Below are positions 9,269-61,600 of a stretch of DNA of 64,000 nt, piece after piece. The first letter of the stretch is position 1. Each line of letters opens with the position of its first letter. The position numbers were made by a program, and so were the translations under genes. The DNA is from Rhodococcus sp. B50 (GTDB taxonomy: Bacteria; Actinomycetota; Actinomycetes; Mycobacteriales; Mycobacteriaceae): contig NZ_WPAG02000002.1 of assembly GCF_013602415.1 (NCBI RefSeq), positions 5,211,480-5,275,479 of the forward strand, given 5' to 3'. The notes beneath the pieces were generated by a model, which was not told the DNA's origin, made no database searches, and saw nothing but the letters and a program-made list of their open reading frames with translations.

Positions 9269-10669
9269 GTGACCAGTGTGTCGACCCCGGGGGCTGCCGA
9301 ACCCCCCGTCGCCGGACCGGTGGGACGTTCCCGTCCCGACTCATCCGCACCCCACCACGCGGGGCAGAAGAAGGAAGGGCCCGGTATCCGGCGCGTCGCC
9401 GTCGCCAGCTGCATGGGCACGACGATCGAGTTCTACGACTTCTTCATCTACGGCACCGCTGCCGCGCTCGTCTTCCCGACGGTCTTCTTCCCGGCGCTCG
9501 GATCGACCGCGGGTACTGTCGCCTCCTTCGCGACCTTCGCCGTCGCGTTCATCGCACGTCCCGTGGGCGCAATGCTGTTCGGGCACTTCGGTGATCGCAT
9601 CGGCCGCAAGAAGACACTCATCTCCACGCTGCTGCTGATGGGCATCTCCACCCTGCTCATCGGCCTTCTGCCCGGCGCCGAGACCATCGGTGTCGCCGCC
9701 CCGATCATCCTCGTGCTGTTGCGCTTCGCCCAAGGCTTCGCCGTGGGCGGCGAGTGGGCCGGCGCGACACTGCTCACCGCCGAATACGCGCCACCGGGTC
9801 AACGCGGTCTGTACGCGATGTTCCCGCAGCTCGGTCCCGCCATCGCCTTCGCCTTGTCGAGCGGCACCTTCCTGTTCACCGGTCTCGCCCTGGGCGACAC
9901 CAACGACGCCTTCCTCGAGTACGGCTGGCGGATCCCGTTCCTGCTCAGCATCGTTCTGGTCGGTATCGGCCTCTACATGCGCCTCGCCATCGAAGAGACC
10001 CCGGTCTTTCGTGCCGATCAGGAAGCCCGTCGTAATTCTCCCGTCGCCGAGGTCGAGGCCCCGCGCCGGCTGCCTTTCCTCGACGCGCTGCGCTACCAGG
10101 CCAAGGAGATCTTCCTCGCCGGGGGAGCGCTGGCGATCATGTTCGCCTTCTTCTACATGGGCACGGCCTACCTGACCAGCTACGCGACCTCGAAGCTCGG
10201 GTTCGACCGGCCGTTCGTCCTCATGGTGGGTATCGCCTCGTCGCTGGTGTTCGGTCTCGCGATCGTGCTGTCCGCGCTGTATTCCGACCGCTTCGGGCGC
10301 CGGAAGGTCATCATGGTCTCGTGCGCGTTCTCCGTGGTCTGGGCACTGGTGTTGTTCCCGCTCCTCGACACCGGTTCACCGATTGCGTTCGTGCTCGGAA
10401 TGATGATCACGCTCGCGATCTTCGGTATCGCCTACGGACCGTGCGGAGCGCTGCTGCCCGAGATGTTCGCGACCCGCTACCGCTACACCGGTGCCGGCCT
10501 CGGCTACAACTTCGCCGGTGTCCTCGGCGGCGCCATTCCGCCCATGATTGCCGCACCCCTCGCCGCTTCCTACGGTGGGATCGCGATCGGGATCATGCTG
10601 GCCGGAATCGGCCTCGTGAGCCTGGTCTGCACCGCGGCGCTCGTGGAGACCCGCGACCGGGCCCTCTGA
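9269..10669 (+). CDS. MHS-family MFS transporter (metabolite:H+ symporter)
   Basis: A 466-residue major facilitator of the metabolite:H+ symporter type. The family signature lies after a ~45-residue cytoplasmic tail: GTTIEFYDFFIYGTAAALVF, then the MFS loop GHFGDRIGRKKTLI and RFAQGFAVGGEWAGA. About 12 hydrophobic segments follow, with the second-half loop LYSDRFGRRKVI. Such transporters import organic acids, betaines or similar small carboxylates; substrate cannot be read here. GTG 9269 is preceded by GGAGG (9258-9263). The 42-bp gap to the acyl-CoA synthetase gene suggests co-transcription, so uptake of an acid later made into a CoA ester is a reasonable inference. Two CRP-like dyads upstream suggest cAMP-linked carbon control. 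Confidence 0.85.
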   Translation: MTSVSTPGAAEPPVAGPVGRSRPDSSAPHHAGQKKEGPGIRRVAVASCMGTTIEFYDFFIYGTAAALVFPTVFFPALGSTAGTVASFATFAVAFIARPVGAMLFGHFGDRIGRKKTLISTLLLMGISTLLIGLLPGAETIGVAAPIILVLLRFAQGFAVGGEWAGATLLTAEYAPPGQRGLYAMFPQLGPAIAFALSSGTFLFTGLALGDTNDAFLEYGWRIPFLLSIVLVGIGLYMRLAIEETPVFRADQEARRNSPVAEVEAPRRLPFLDALRYQAKEIFLAGGALAIMFAFFYMGTAYLTSYATSKLGFDRPFVLMVGIASSLVFGLAIVLSALYSDRFGRRKVIMVSCAFSVVWALVLFPLLDTGSPIAFVLGMMITLAIFGIAYGPCGALLPEMFATRYRYTGAGLGYNFAGVLGGAIPPMIAAPLAASYGGIAIGIMLAGIGLVSLVCTAALVETRDRAL

Positions 10670-10711
10670 TCCCCACCACAGCCGTATCCCCGCCTCGAGA
10701 AGGAGAATGCG

Positions 10712-12379
10712 ATGTCCGGCCTCGATGTCGACCGTCTGCCCAGCTACACCCAGGGTGCCTGGGACGTCCCGCTGCTCGGCGACACCATCGGCGACAACCT
10801 CGACCGCACCGCCGCCCGCTTCGGCGACCGTGAGGCACTCGTCGATTCCGCTGCCGGAAAGCGCTGGAGGTACACCGAATTCGTCGCGGACGTCGACGTG
10901 CTCGCGCTCGGCATGCTGCGGTCGGGCATCGTCAAGGGCGACCGCGTCGGCATCTGGGCACCGAACTGCTGGCAGTGGGTGCTCGTGCAGTACGCGACGG
11001 CGAAGATCGGAGCGATCCTCGTCAACATCAATCCCGCCTACCGGTCGCACGAGCTGCAGTACGTGCTCGAGCAGGCAGGCATTCGGATGCTGGTGTCCGC
11101 CCCGACGTTCAAGACCTCCGACTACGCGCAGATGATCGAGACCGTCCGGCCCAACTGTCCCGATCTCGAGGACGTCGTCCTTCTCGACTCGCCGCGGTGG
11201 GACGACCTCGTCGACACCGGTCGAGCTGCGCTCGCCGAGGACCGGGCACCGCTCGACGCAGCCCAGGCGGCCCTGTCGCCCGACGATCCCATCAACATCC
11301 AGTACACCTCGGGCACCACCGGTTTTCCGAAGGGCGCCACTCTCAGTCACCACAACGTGCTCAACAACGGATTCTTCGTCGGCGAGCTGTGCCACTACTC
11401 CGAACTCGACCGGGTGTGTATTCCCGTTCCGCTGTACCACTGCTTCGGGATGACGATGGGCAATCTCGCGTGCACGAGTCACGGCGCGACCATCGTGTTG
11501 CCGGCGCCGGGTTTCGATCCCGCCGCGACGCTCGGCGCCGTCGCCGAGGAGAAGTGCACGTCGTTGTACGGCGTGCCGACGATGTTCATCGCCGAACTGG
11601 CCGACCCCGGATTCGACAATTACGACCTGTCGAGTCTGCGCACCGGAATCATGGCGGGATCGCCGTGCCCGGTGGAGGTGATGAAGCAGGTCATCGACCG
11701 GATGGGCATGAGTGAGGTCTCCATCTGCTATGGCATGACCGAAACCTCGCCGGTGTCCACACAGACCCGCAGCGACGACAGCATCGAACGGCGCGTGAGC
11801 ACCGTCGGGCGTGTCGGCCCGCACCTCGAGGTCAAGATCGTCGACCCGGTCACGGGGCTGACCGTGCCGCGGGGCGAGCCCGGTGAACTGTGCACGCGCG
11901 GTTACTCGGTGATGCTCGGTTACTGGGATCAGCCCGACAAGACCGCCGAGGCGATCGACGCGGCCCGATGGATGCACACCGGCGACATCGGTGTCATGGA
12001 CGAGGACGGATACGTCTCGGTGACGGGCCGGATCAAGGACATGGTCATCAGGGGAGGGGAGAACATCTATCCCCGCGAGATCGAAGAATTCCTCTACACC
12101 CACCCGGACATTCTCGACGCCCAGGTCGTCGGCGTGCCCGACACGAAGTACGGCGAGGAACTCATGGCGTGGATCCGGATGCGCGAGGGCGCAGAACCGC
12201 TCGATCTCGAATCGCTCCGAGCGTTCTGCACCGGAAAGCTCGCCCACTACAAGATCCCGCGCTACGTGCACGTGGTCGACGAGTTCCCGATGACGGTGAC
12301 CGGAAAGGTCCGCAAGGTGGAGATGCGTGAACAGGCGATCGCACTGCTCGAAGCGACACGAGCGGACGGGGACCGGTGA
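10712..12379 (+). CDS. AMP-forming acyl-CoA synthetase (FadD-like)
   Basis: A 555-residue member of the ANL adenylating superfamily making acyl-CoA from a free acid, ATP and CoA. Motifs: IQYTSGTTGFPKGATLSHHN (ATP-binding P-loop), YGMTETSP, WMHTGDIGVMDEDGYVSVTG, RIKDMVIRGGENIYPREIEE hinge and the catalytic Lys in MTVTGKVRK. Length and the NPAYRSHELQYVLEQAG stretch fit medium/long-chain or branched acid ligases of the FadD35-like group rather than acetyl-CoA synthetase. RBS AAGGAGA lies 6 bases before ATG 10712. Its neighbour is the MHS transporter gene, probably in one operon. The NRPS genes are 3.2 kb downstream; a role in supplying an acyl starter is possible but unproven. Confidence 0.85.
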   Translation: MSGLDVDRLPSYTQGAWDVPLLGDTIGDNLDRTAARFGDREALVDSAAGKRWRYTEFVADVDVLALGMLRSGIVKGDRVGIWAPNCWQWVLVQYATAKIGAILVNINPAYRSHELQYVLEQAGIRMLVSAPTFKTSDYAQMIETVRPNCPDLEDVVLLDSPRWDDLVDTGRAALAEDRAPLDAAQAALSPDDPINIQYTSGTTGFPKGATLSHHNVLNNGFFVGELCHYSELDRVCIPVPLYHCFGMTMGNLACTSHGATIVLPAPGFDPAATLGAVAEEKCTSLYGVPTMFIAELADPGFDNYDLSSLRTGIMAGSPCPVEVMKQVIDRMGMSEVSICYGMTETSPVSTQTRSDDSIERRVSTVGRVGPHLEVKIVDPVTGLTVPRGEPGELCTRGYSVMLGYWDQPDKTAEAIDAARWMHTGDIGVMDEDGYVSVTGRIKDMVIRGGENIYPREIEEFLYTHPDILDAQVVGVPDTKYGEELMAWIRMREGAEPLDLESLRAFCTGKLAHYKIPRYVHVVDEFPMTVTGKVRKVEMREQAIALLEATRADGDR

Positions 12380-12485
12380 GATCCCGGCTCTGCCGGAGAA
12401 GGAAATTCACGCGAAAGGCACGTCGAATCCGCCTCGTGTGAGCCGTTCATGATCGACACTGATGGGGTACATGGTCGTCGAGGTT

Positions 12486-12507
12486 GCGCCGCCCCCGGGT
12501 GCGGCGC
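12486..12507 (+). promoter_or_regulatory. GC-rich hairpin in the leader of the GlsB/YeaQ-like gene
   Basis: GCGCCGC and GCGGCGC form a perfect 7-bp stem with an 8-nt loop, ending 19 bases before the ATG and just before the AGAGAGG ribosome-binding site. It may be the terminator of a short leader or an RNA structure limiting translation. Confidence 0.3.
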
Positions 12508-12525
12508 CGAACAGAGAGGCTCACC

Positions 12526-12795
12526 ATGGGACAAATCATCGGCACGATCATCTTCGGCGCAGTCATCGGCATCCTCGCCCGGTTGGTGATCCCGGGCAAG
12601 CAGGCGATGGGAATGATCATCACCATCGTCATCGGCATCATCGGTGCGCTGATCGGCTACTGGATCTGGGGTCTGATCTCGTCCGAAGGTAACGAGAACA
12701 CCTCCGGCATCGACTGGATCCGCTGGATCATCTCCATCGCCGTCGCCGTGGTGCTCACTCTCATCTACACGTCTGCGACGCGCGAGAGGCGATAG
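12526..12795 (+). CDS. GlsB/YeaQ/YmgE family small membrane protein
   Basis: An 89-residue hydrophobic protein with three predicted membrane helices: IIGTIIFGAVIGILARLVIP, MGMIITIVIGIIGALIGYWI and WIRWIISIAVAVVLTLIY. The GxxIGxLARxxxPGKQ start and glycine-zipper second helix are characteristic of the family formerly called transglycosylase-associated proteins, which are often stress induced. ATG 12526 is preceded by AGAGAGG; an in-frame upstream start at 12484 would add an Arg-rich, unlikely N-terminus. It appears to be a stand-alone transcript flanked by hairpins on both sides. Confidence 0.85.
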   Translation: MGQIIGTIIFGAVIGILARLVIPGKQAMGMIITIVIGIIGALIGYWIWGLISSEGNENTSGIDWIRWIISIAVAVVLTLIYTSATRERR

Positions 12796-12833
12796 CCGGG
12801 AGCGTGTCGCGCGGGGCTCCGCTCGGACACCGC

Positions 12834-12872
12834 GGACGTCGTGCACGGGCAGTCGTCCGTGCACGACGGTCC
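12834..12872 (+). terminator. Strong inverted repeat between the GlsB/YeaQ-like and acetoacetyl-CoA synthetase genes
   Basis: GTCGTGCACGG (12838-12848) pairs perfectly with CCGTGCACGAC (12857-12867), loop 8 nt. One more C-G pair and, after a single bulge, three further pairs (12834-12836 with 12870-12872) extend it to about 15 bp. It is 39 bases after the small membrane-protein stop. No T-run; likely a terminator or mRNA 3' end structure. Confidence 0.55.
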
Positions 12873-12940
12873 CCGGCCGGTCCGCGCGGGGCCTCCGACC
12901 GTGCGCAGAGCAGAGGTGGTCCCGGACGGGGAGGTGAACT

Positions 12941-14890
12941 GTGGTGGAACCGCAATGGATCCCGACCGCCGTCGATGTCGAGGAGGCGAATGTCACCGGA
13001 TTCACCCGCTTCGTCGAGGACAGACACGAGCTCGATCTGCCCGACTACCGGGCGTTGTGGCAGTGGTCCGTCGACGAACCCGGCGACTTCTGGCAGGCCG
13101 TGTGGGACGCCTTCGACGTCGTCTCCCACACCGACCCCGGCCCGGCCCTCGCGGACGCCTCGATGCCCGGCGCCGCGTGGTTCCCGGGAGCGCGACTGAA
13201 CTTCGCCGAGTATGTCTTTCGCGAGCGTCCGACCGGCCGGGCCGCCGTCGTCCACCTCGACGAGGAGGGACACCGCCGCGAGATCGACTGGGCCGAACTC
13301 GAACGTCGGACGGCCGCGCTCGCCGCGACGCTCCGCGCGCACGGCGTGGGGGAGGGCGACCGTGTCGTCGGTTACCTCCCGAACATCCCCGAAGCGATCG
13401 TCGCCCTGCTCGCCACGGTGAGCATCGGTGCCGTCTGGGCGGGCTGCGGACAGGACTACGCCGCGCCCGCGGCGATCGACCGCCTGGGCCGCCTCGAGCC
13501 GCGAGCACTCGTCACTGCGACCGGTTACCGGTACGCGGGTCGCCGGCACGACCGCGTCGACGAGGTGAACAGGCTCCGCGCCGCGATGCCGGATCTCGCC
13601 CTGACGGTCGTCGTGTCGAGCGACGCGGCACCCTACGACACGGGCGGGAACCCTGGGACCGTCCTGGATTGGCAGGACGCCGTCTCCGGCGACGCCGCAC
13701 TCGAACCCCTGCCCGTTCCCTTCGACCATCCGCTGTGGGTGGTCTTCTCCTCGGGCACCACGGGCCCGCCGAAGGGCCTCGTCCACGGCCACGGTGGGGT
13801 GCTGCTCGAGCACCTCAAGGCGTTGTCGCTGCACCTCGATCTCCGTCCCGGCGACCGCTTCTTCTGGTACACCAGCCCGAGCTGGATGATGTGGAACTTC
13901 CTGGTGTCGGGGCTGCTCGTGGGGTGCACCGTCGTCACCTACGACGGCGCCCCGTCCCGTCCCGAGGTCGACCGCCTGTGGCGGATCACCGCCGACGAGC
14001 ACGTCACGGTGCTCGGGACGAGCCCCGGTTATGTACTGGCCTGCATCAAGGCCGGTGTCGTCCCGCAGGCCGACCACGACCTGTCGCCCCTCCGCGGTGT
14101 CGGGGTCACCGGGTCGACGCTGCCCGCCTCGTCGTCGGTGTGGTTGTCCGACAACGCAGGGGAGCACGTACAGGTGATGTCGATCTCGGGCGGGACGGAC
14201 GTCGTCACCGCCTTCGTCGGTGCCGTCCCCACGGTGCCGGTGTGGCCCGGGGAGATCTCGGTGCCCTGCCTCGGCGTGGCCGTCGACGCCTTCGACGAAG
14301 CGGGCCGGCCGGTGCGCGGAGAGGTCGGAGAGCTCGTCGTGACCGCACCCATGCCGTCCATGCCCGTGCGGTTCTGGAACGACCCGGACGGCAGTCGCTA
14401 CCGCGACGCGTACTTCTCCGTCTATCCGGGCGTGTGGCGGCACGGCGACTGGATCACGATCACCGAGCGTGGGACCTTCGAGATGCACGGCCGGTCCGAC
14501 TCCACACTCAACCGCCACGGTGTGCGCATGGGCAGCGCCGACATCTACCAGGCCGTGGAGAACCTGCCCGAGATCGTCGAGTCGCTCGTCCTCGGTATCG
14601 AACAACCCGACGGCACATACCGGATGCCGCTGTTCGTCGTCCTCGCCGACGGCGTCGCACTCACCGAGGATCTGAAGGAACGGATCCGCACGGCCGTGCG
14701 TGAGCACGCCTCGCCCCGGCACGTTCCGGACGAGATCGTCGCCGCACCCGGCGTGCCGCACACCCGCACCGGTAAGAAGCTCGAGGTTCCCCTCAAACGG
14801 ATCCTGCAGGGAGCCGATCCCGCCAGGGCGGTGGACCGCACCGCCATCGACGACCCGGACCTGTTGGACTGGTACCGCGGGCAGGCGTGA
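12941..14890 (+). CDS. Acetoacetyl-CoA synthetase (acetoacetate--CoA ligase)
   Basis: A 649-residue AMP-forming ligase of the ANL superfamily. Its length and N-terminal cap are those of acetoacetyl-CoA synthetase: FTRFVEDRHELDLPDYRALW near residue 20 and the substrate-pocket region FFWYTSPSWMMWNFL. ATP-binding motif VVFSSGTTGPPKGLVHGHGG, then HGDWITITERGTFEMHGRSD and the C-terminal catalytic Lys in HTRTGKKLEVPLKRIL. It activates acetoacetate (or similar short 3-oxo acids) for use in lipid or ketone-body catabolism. GTG 12941 follows GGGGAGG; GTG 12944 is an equally possible start. It agrees with the short-acid theme of its neighbours. Confidence 0.88.
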   Translation: MVEPQWIPTAVDVEEANVTGFTRFVEDRHELDLPDYRALWQWSVDEPGDFWQAVWDAFDVVSHTDPGPALADASMPGAAWFPGARLNFAEYVFRERPTGRAAVVHLDEEGHRREIDWAELERRTAALAATLRAHGVGEGDRVVGYLPNIPEAIVALLATVSIGAVWAGCGQDYAAPAAIDRLGRLEPRALVTATGYRYAGRRHDRVDEVNRLRAAMPDLALTVVVSSDAAPYDTGGNPGTVLDWQDAVSGDAALEPLPVPFDHPLWVVFSSGTTGPPKGLVHGHGGVLLEHLKALSLHLDLRPGDRFFWYTSPSWMMWNFLVSGLLVGCTVVTYDGAPSRPEVDRLWRITADEHVTVLGTSPGYVLACIKAGVVPQADHDLSPLRGVGVTGSTLPASSSVWLSDNAGEHVQVMSISGGTDVVTAFVGAVPTVPVWPGEISVPCLGVAVDAFDEAGRPVRGEVGELVVTAPMPSMPVRFWNDPDGSRYRDAYFSVYPGVWRHGDWITITERGTFEMHGRSDSTLNRHGVRMGSADIYQAVENLPEIVESLVLGIEQPDGTYRMPLFVVLADGVALTEDLKERIRTAVREHASPRHVPDEIVAAPGVPHTRTGKKLEVPLKRILQGADPARAVDRTAIDDPDLLDWYRGQA

Positions 14891-14955
14891 TCCAGGGCAC
14901 TCCATGAGTGTCGCCTTACTGGACAGCCCCCGTCCGGAATGGTCGGATTGCGCTC

Positions 14956-15309
14956 ATGGACATCGCCATCAAGATCTTCCTGATCCTGCACTTCATCGGT
15001 CTCGCCGGAATCATCGGATCGTGGCTCGCGGTCATCAAGGACCCGCGTGTCGTCGCAGGCATGCTGCACGGCGCGATCCTGCAGGTCGTCTCGGGTCTGG
15101 CTCTGGTCGGTCTCCGGGAGGCGCAGGACGTCGTCGAGGTGAACCACATGAAGATCGGTATCAAGCTGGTGATCGCCCTCGCCGTCCTCGCCGTCGCAAT
15201 CATCGGGATGAAGAAGGAGAAGCAGAACCCCGGCTCGACCGCAACCCTCGCCCACGTCGCCGGTGGTCTGGGCATTCTCAATGTGATCATCGCCGTGGCG
15301 TGGACGTGA
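14956..15309 (+). CDS. Small four-helix membrane protein of unknown function
   Basis: A 117-residue hydrophobic protein. Predicted membrane segments: IKIFLILHFIGLAGIIGSWL, VVAGMLHGAILQVVSGLALV, IGIKLVIALAVLAVAIIGM and TLAHVAGGLGILNVIIAVAW. The His in the first helix (LHFIGLAG) and HGAI, HMKIGIK and HVAGG sites give several His residues at helix ends, as in some heme or copper membrane proteins, but this is only suggestive. I chose ATG 14956 because a shared membrane start MDIAIKIF follows; upstream GTG 14908 would add a polar stretch. It is 65 bases downstream of the acetoacetyl-CoA synthetase gene and the last gene before the NRPS block. Confidence 0.7.
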   Translation: MDIAIKIFLILHFIGLAGIIGSWLAVIKDPRVVAGMLHGAILQVVSGLALVGLREAQDVVEVNHMKIGIKLVIALAVLAVAIIGMKKEKQNPGSTATLAHVAGGLGILNVIIAVAWT

Positions 15310-15421
15310 TCGCCCACACTCGGTGACAGCCGGTCGGCGTCCGGGTGGGCACCCTGTAGATTGGGCCCGGTGCGTATGTCATGGGCTCCGGTGATGACCG
15401 GCGGGTAACCTGCTTCGGGCG

Positions 15422-15441
15422 CCTCGGCCGACAGGCTGAGG
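15422..15441 (+). promoter_or_regulatory. Possible leader hairpin before NRPS1
   Basis: CCTCGGCC (15422-15429) pairs with GGCTGAGG (15434-15441): 8 bp with one G.U and a 4-nt loop. It is in the 282-base gap (15310-15591) that must hold the NRPS1 promoter; I see no convincing -35/-10 pair there. Significance uncertain. Confidence 0.25.
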
Positions 15442-15591
15442 ATTCGTTGCTGCGTCCGGTCCTGCGGAGAGTCGTACCGCCCGGCCACGCCGTAACGATC
15501 CTCACCTGGTCAGCAGATAAACCGAGAGGGTTGTGCGCTGCGCAAACTGCCACCGATGGGGGTTGCGCGACGGTGAGAGAGAGGTTGGGGA

Positions 15592-36519
<20,928 letters not shown>

Positions 36520-36568
36520 TCCGGTGTCGGGCGCTTCGGGATAATGGAGGATCGGCTGTCGTTCGACT

Positions 36569-36591
36569 GCCCGGCCAGTACGGTGCCGGGC
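36569..36591 (+). terminator. Hairpin between NRPS1 and NRPS2
   Basis: GCCCGGC (36569-36575) pairs with GCCGGGC (36585-36591), loop 9 nt, 50 bases after the NRPS1 stop. It lacks a T-run. With only 141 bases between the genes it is more likely an intra-operon structure than a full stop. Confidence 0.35.
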
Positions 36592-36645
36592 GGCAGCGGG
36601 GGGCGGTTCTGCGTGCACAACGTGGTGCCGGGTGCAGGTGATTTC

Positions 36646-36651
36646 AGGAGG
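36646..36651 (+). promoter_or_regulatory. Ribosome-binding site of NRPS2
   Basis: AGGAGG nine bases before ATG 36661, a near-perfect anti-Shine-Dalgarno match. It fixes the NRPS2 start and therefore shows that the unusual N-terminal segment is translated. Confidence 0.8.
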
Positions 36652-36660
36652 CTGACGTAG

Positions 36661-58425
<21,765 letters not shown>

Positions 58426-58428
58426 TGT

Positions 58429-58457
58429 GGTGAGGCCACCGTGAAGATGGCCTCACC
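58429..58457 (+). terminator. Strong hairpin after NRPS2
   Basis: GGTGAGGCCA (58429-58438) pairs perfectly with TGGCCTCACC (58448-58457), loop 9 nt, extendable by wobble pairs. It starts three bases after the NRPS2 stop. No T-run, but position and stability suggest a terminator or attenuator ahead of NRPS3. Confidence 0.6.
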
Positions 58458-58631
58458 GTGCCCGGTGTCTGCAGGGGGTGCCGGACTCCGGCGGTAACGT
58501 CGGGGGCAGCAGGGCAGATGAACAATTCGGGGTTACTACCGAGTAGGGTCGCGTGGCTCACCGAGGTGACTATGCTTGCTCGGTTCATACACGCGACCAG
58601 ATGTACCGAAGCGAAGGGTGTGGGCTTTTTC

Positions 58632-61600
58632 ATGCGTTCTCGACACGGCGGCAGCTCGGACGAGGCATCTGCGGTGAACCCTTCGCAGCCGGCCGGGACG
58701 CACCCGAACGGATCGGATGCGCCTGCGCGCTCGGGTGAGCGTACGCGTGTTCGCGCTCCGCGTGGGCCCCGTGCTCCGCGTGTGGGTCGGGGTGAGCGTG
58801 GTCGGGGTGTGTTGTTGTCGCAGTTGTTGGTGGCTGCGGTGGAGTCGCGTGGTGATGCGGTGGCGGTGGTCGAGGGGTCTCGGTCGTTGTCGTATCGGGA
58901 GCTCGATGAGGTGTCGTCGCGGTGGGCGCGGTGGTTGATCGGGCGGGGGATCGGCGCGGGGGATGCGGTGGTGGTGGCGGTGCCGCGGTCGCTCGAGTCG
59001 GTGGTGGTGTTGTGGGCGGTGGCGAAGTCGGGGGCGACTTTTGTGCCGGTGGATCCGGGTTATCCGGGCGAGCGGGTGCAGTTCATGGTGGCCGATTCGG
59101 GTGCGGTGTTGGCGTTGACGGTGTCGTCGGTGGCGCCGGTGGTGGTGGCGGCGGCGGGGTCGGTGCCGGTGGTGGCGGTCGATGATGTGTCGGTGGCGGG
59201 GCAGGTGGCGGGGTTGTCGTCGCGGCCGGTGTCGTATGCGGATCGGGTGCGGTCGGTGGAGTCGGTGGATGCGGCGTGGATGATCTATACGTCGGGGTCG
59301 ACGGGGCGGCCGAAGGGTGTGGTGGTCTCGCATGCCGGTGTCGGTGGGGTGATTGCGGCCGAGCGTGAGCATTTCGGGGTCGATGCCTCGTCGCGGGTGT
59401 TGCATGTGTGTTCGCCGAGTTTCGATGTGTCGTTGCTCGAGTTGGGGGTGGGGTTTTCGGCGGGGGCGACGGTGGTGGTGGCGCCGGCGGGGGTCGGTGG
59501 TGGTCCGGATCTGGCGGATGTGATTGCGTCGCAGTCGGTGTCGCATGTGTTCATGACGCCGGGTGCGTTGGGGTCGATGGATCCTGCCGGGTTGGACGAG
59601 TTGCGTGTGGTGGTGGTGGCGGGGGAGTCGTTCACGCCGGATCTGGTGCGGCGGTGGTCGGTGCCGGGTCGGCGGCGGTTCTTCAATGCTTATGGTCCGA
59701 CGGAGACGACGATTCTGGCGACGTCGTCGGCGGAGTTGGTGCCGGAGGCGCCGGTGGTGATCGGGTCGGCGATCGCGGGGGTGGGTGCGTTCGTGCTCGA
59801 CGAGCGTCTGCGTCCGGTGCCCGAGGGTGTGGTGGGGGAGTTGTATGTGGCCGGGGCGCAGGTGGCGCGGGGTTATCACGGTCGGTTCGGGTTGACGGCG
59901 GCGCGGTTCGTGGCCGATCCGTTCACTGCGGGTGGTCGGATGTATCGGACGGGGGATCTGGTGCGTCGGGGTGGCGATGGGGTGTTCGAGTATGTGGGGC
60001 GTAGCGATTTCCAGGTGAAGATCCGGGGGTTCCGGGTCGAGTTGGGGGAGATCGATGCGGCGTTGTCGGCGGTGCCGGGGGTCGGTTTCGCGGTGACGGT
60101 GGGGGCGGTGTTGGCGTCGGGGGAGTCGGCGTTGGTGTCGTATGTGGTGCCCGAGGCGGGGGCGGTGTTGGATCCGGTGCGGGTGCGGGAGTCGGTGGCC
60201 GAGGTGGTGCCGGGGTTCATGGTGCCGTCGTTGGTGATGGTGCTCGATCGGGTGCCGTTGACGCCGGTGGGGAAGGTGGATCGGGCGGCGTTGCCGGAGC
60301 CGGTGTTCGAGGTGGCCGAGTATCGGGCGCCGCGGACGCCGATGGAGGTGGCCGTGGCCTCGGAGGTTGCGCAGGTTCTGGGTCTCGAGCGGGTCGGGTT
60401 GGATGATTCGTTCGTCGATCTCGGGGGTAATTCGTTGGCGGCGACGCGGTTGGTGGCGCGGTTGTCGGCGCGGTTGGGGTATCGGGTGGCGGTGCCGGTG
60501 GTGTTCGAGGCGTCGTCGGTGCTGGAGTTGGCGGCGCGGCTCGACGACACCGCCGGTGCCGGTGTCGGTGCCGGTGTCGATGCTGCTGCGGCCGGTGCCG
60601 GGGTGGTGTTGGCGGCGCGGCGGCGTCCGGAGCGGGTGCCGTTGTCGTTGGCGCAGCAACGCATGTGGTTCCTCAACCGTCTGGAACCCGGTTCCGCCGT
60701 CGACAACATCACGGTGGCCATCAGGCTCTCCGGCCGACTCGATGTTCCCGCGCTCTCCGCGGCGATCTCCGACGTCCTCACCCGCCACGAATCGTTGCGG
60801 ACCGTCTACCCCGACGAAGCCGGCGTCGGATTCCAGAAGGTGCTGCCCCCGTCCGAGGCGAGCTTCGACGTCGTTCCCGAACAGGTGTCCACCGAGGACG
60901 TCGTCGCCCGGGTCACCGAGCTGGTGTCGGAGGGATTCGATGTCACGCAACAGATCCCGTTGCGCGTTCGACTGCTCCGTATCGCCGACGACGAGCACGT
61001 GCTCGTCGTGGTCGTCCACCACATCTCCGCCGACGGATTCTCGATGGGTCCGTTGACCCGCGACGTGATCGTGGCCTACGAATCGCGTGTCGCCGGTCGC
61101 GCGCCCGAGTGGACGCCGCTCGAGGTGCAGTACGCCGATTACACACTGTGGCAACGCGAAGCCCTCGGCGACGAATCCGATCCCACCTCTCCGATGTCCC
61201 GCCAGCTGGACTACTGGCGGACGAATCTGGCCGACCTTCCCGAAGAGCTCGCTCTGCCGTCGGATCGTCCTCGACCCGTCCACGCGAGCTATCGCGGTGC
61301 CACCCATCGGATCACGGTCGACGGCCGAACCCGGAACGGGATCGCCGACCTTGCACGCCGCAGCGGCGCAACGGAATTCATGGTGGTCCACGCCACTCTC
61401 GCCGCGCTGCTCGCCCGGCTCTCCGGAACCGGCGACATCGCGATCGGCACACCGGTCGCCGGCCGGGGACAGGCCGCGCTCGACGACGTGATCGGCATGT
61501 TCGTCAACACGCTCGTGCTGCGCACCGACGTCGAGGACTCCCGCTCCTTCGCCGACCTGCTCGCCGACGTTCGCGGCGTCGACCTCGAGGCGTTCACCCA

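Noticed and set aside
15530..15545. TGCGC-T-GCGCA palindrome upstream of NRPS1 as an operator
   Set aside because: Five-base GC arms are expected by chance at this base composition.
36520..36660. NRPS1 and NRPS2 as one gene broken by a frameshift
   Set aside because: There is a normal stop, a 141-bp gap with a hairpin, and a strong AGGAGG site before ATG 36661; tail and head are related duplicates, not consecutive parts of one A domain.
58571..58576. TATGCT as a -10 promoter element for NRPS3
   Set aside because: No convincing -35 at 16-18 bp and the same bases include a possible start codon; too weak to report as a feature.
58426..58631. NRPS2 and NRPS3 as one gene interrupted in A13
   Set aside because: NRPS3 encodes a whole A13 from its first motif, so the NRPS2 end is an extra degenerate copy, not the missing half.
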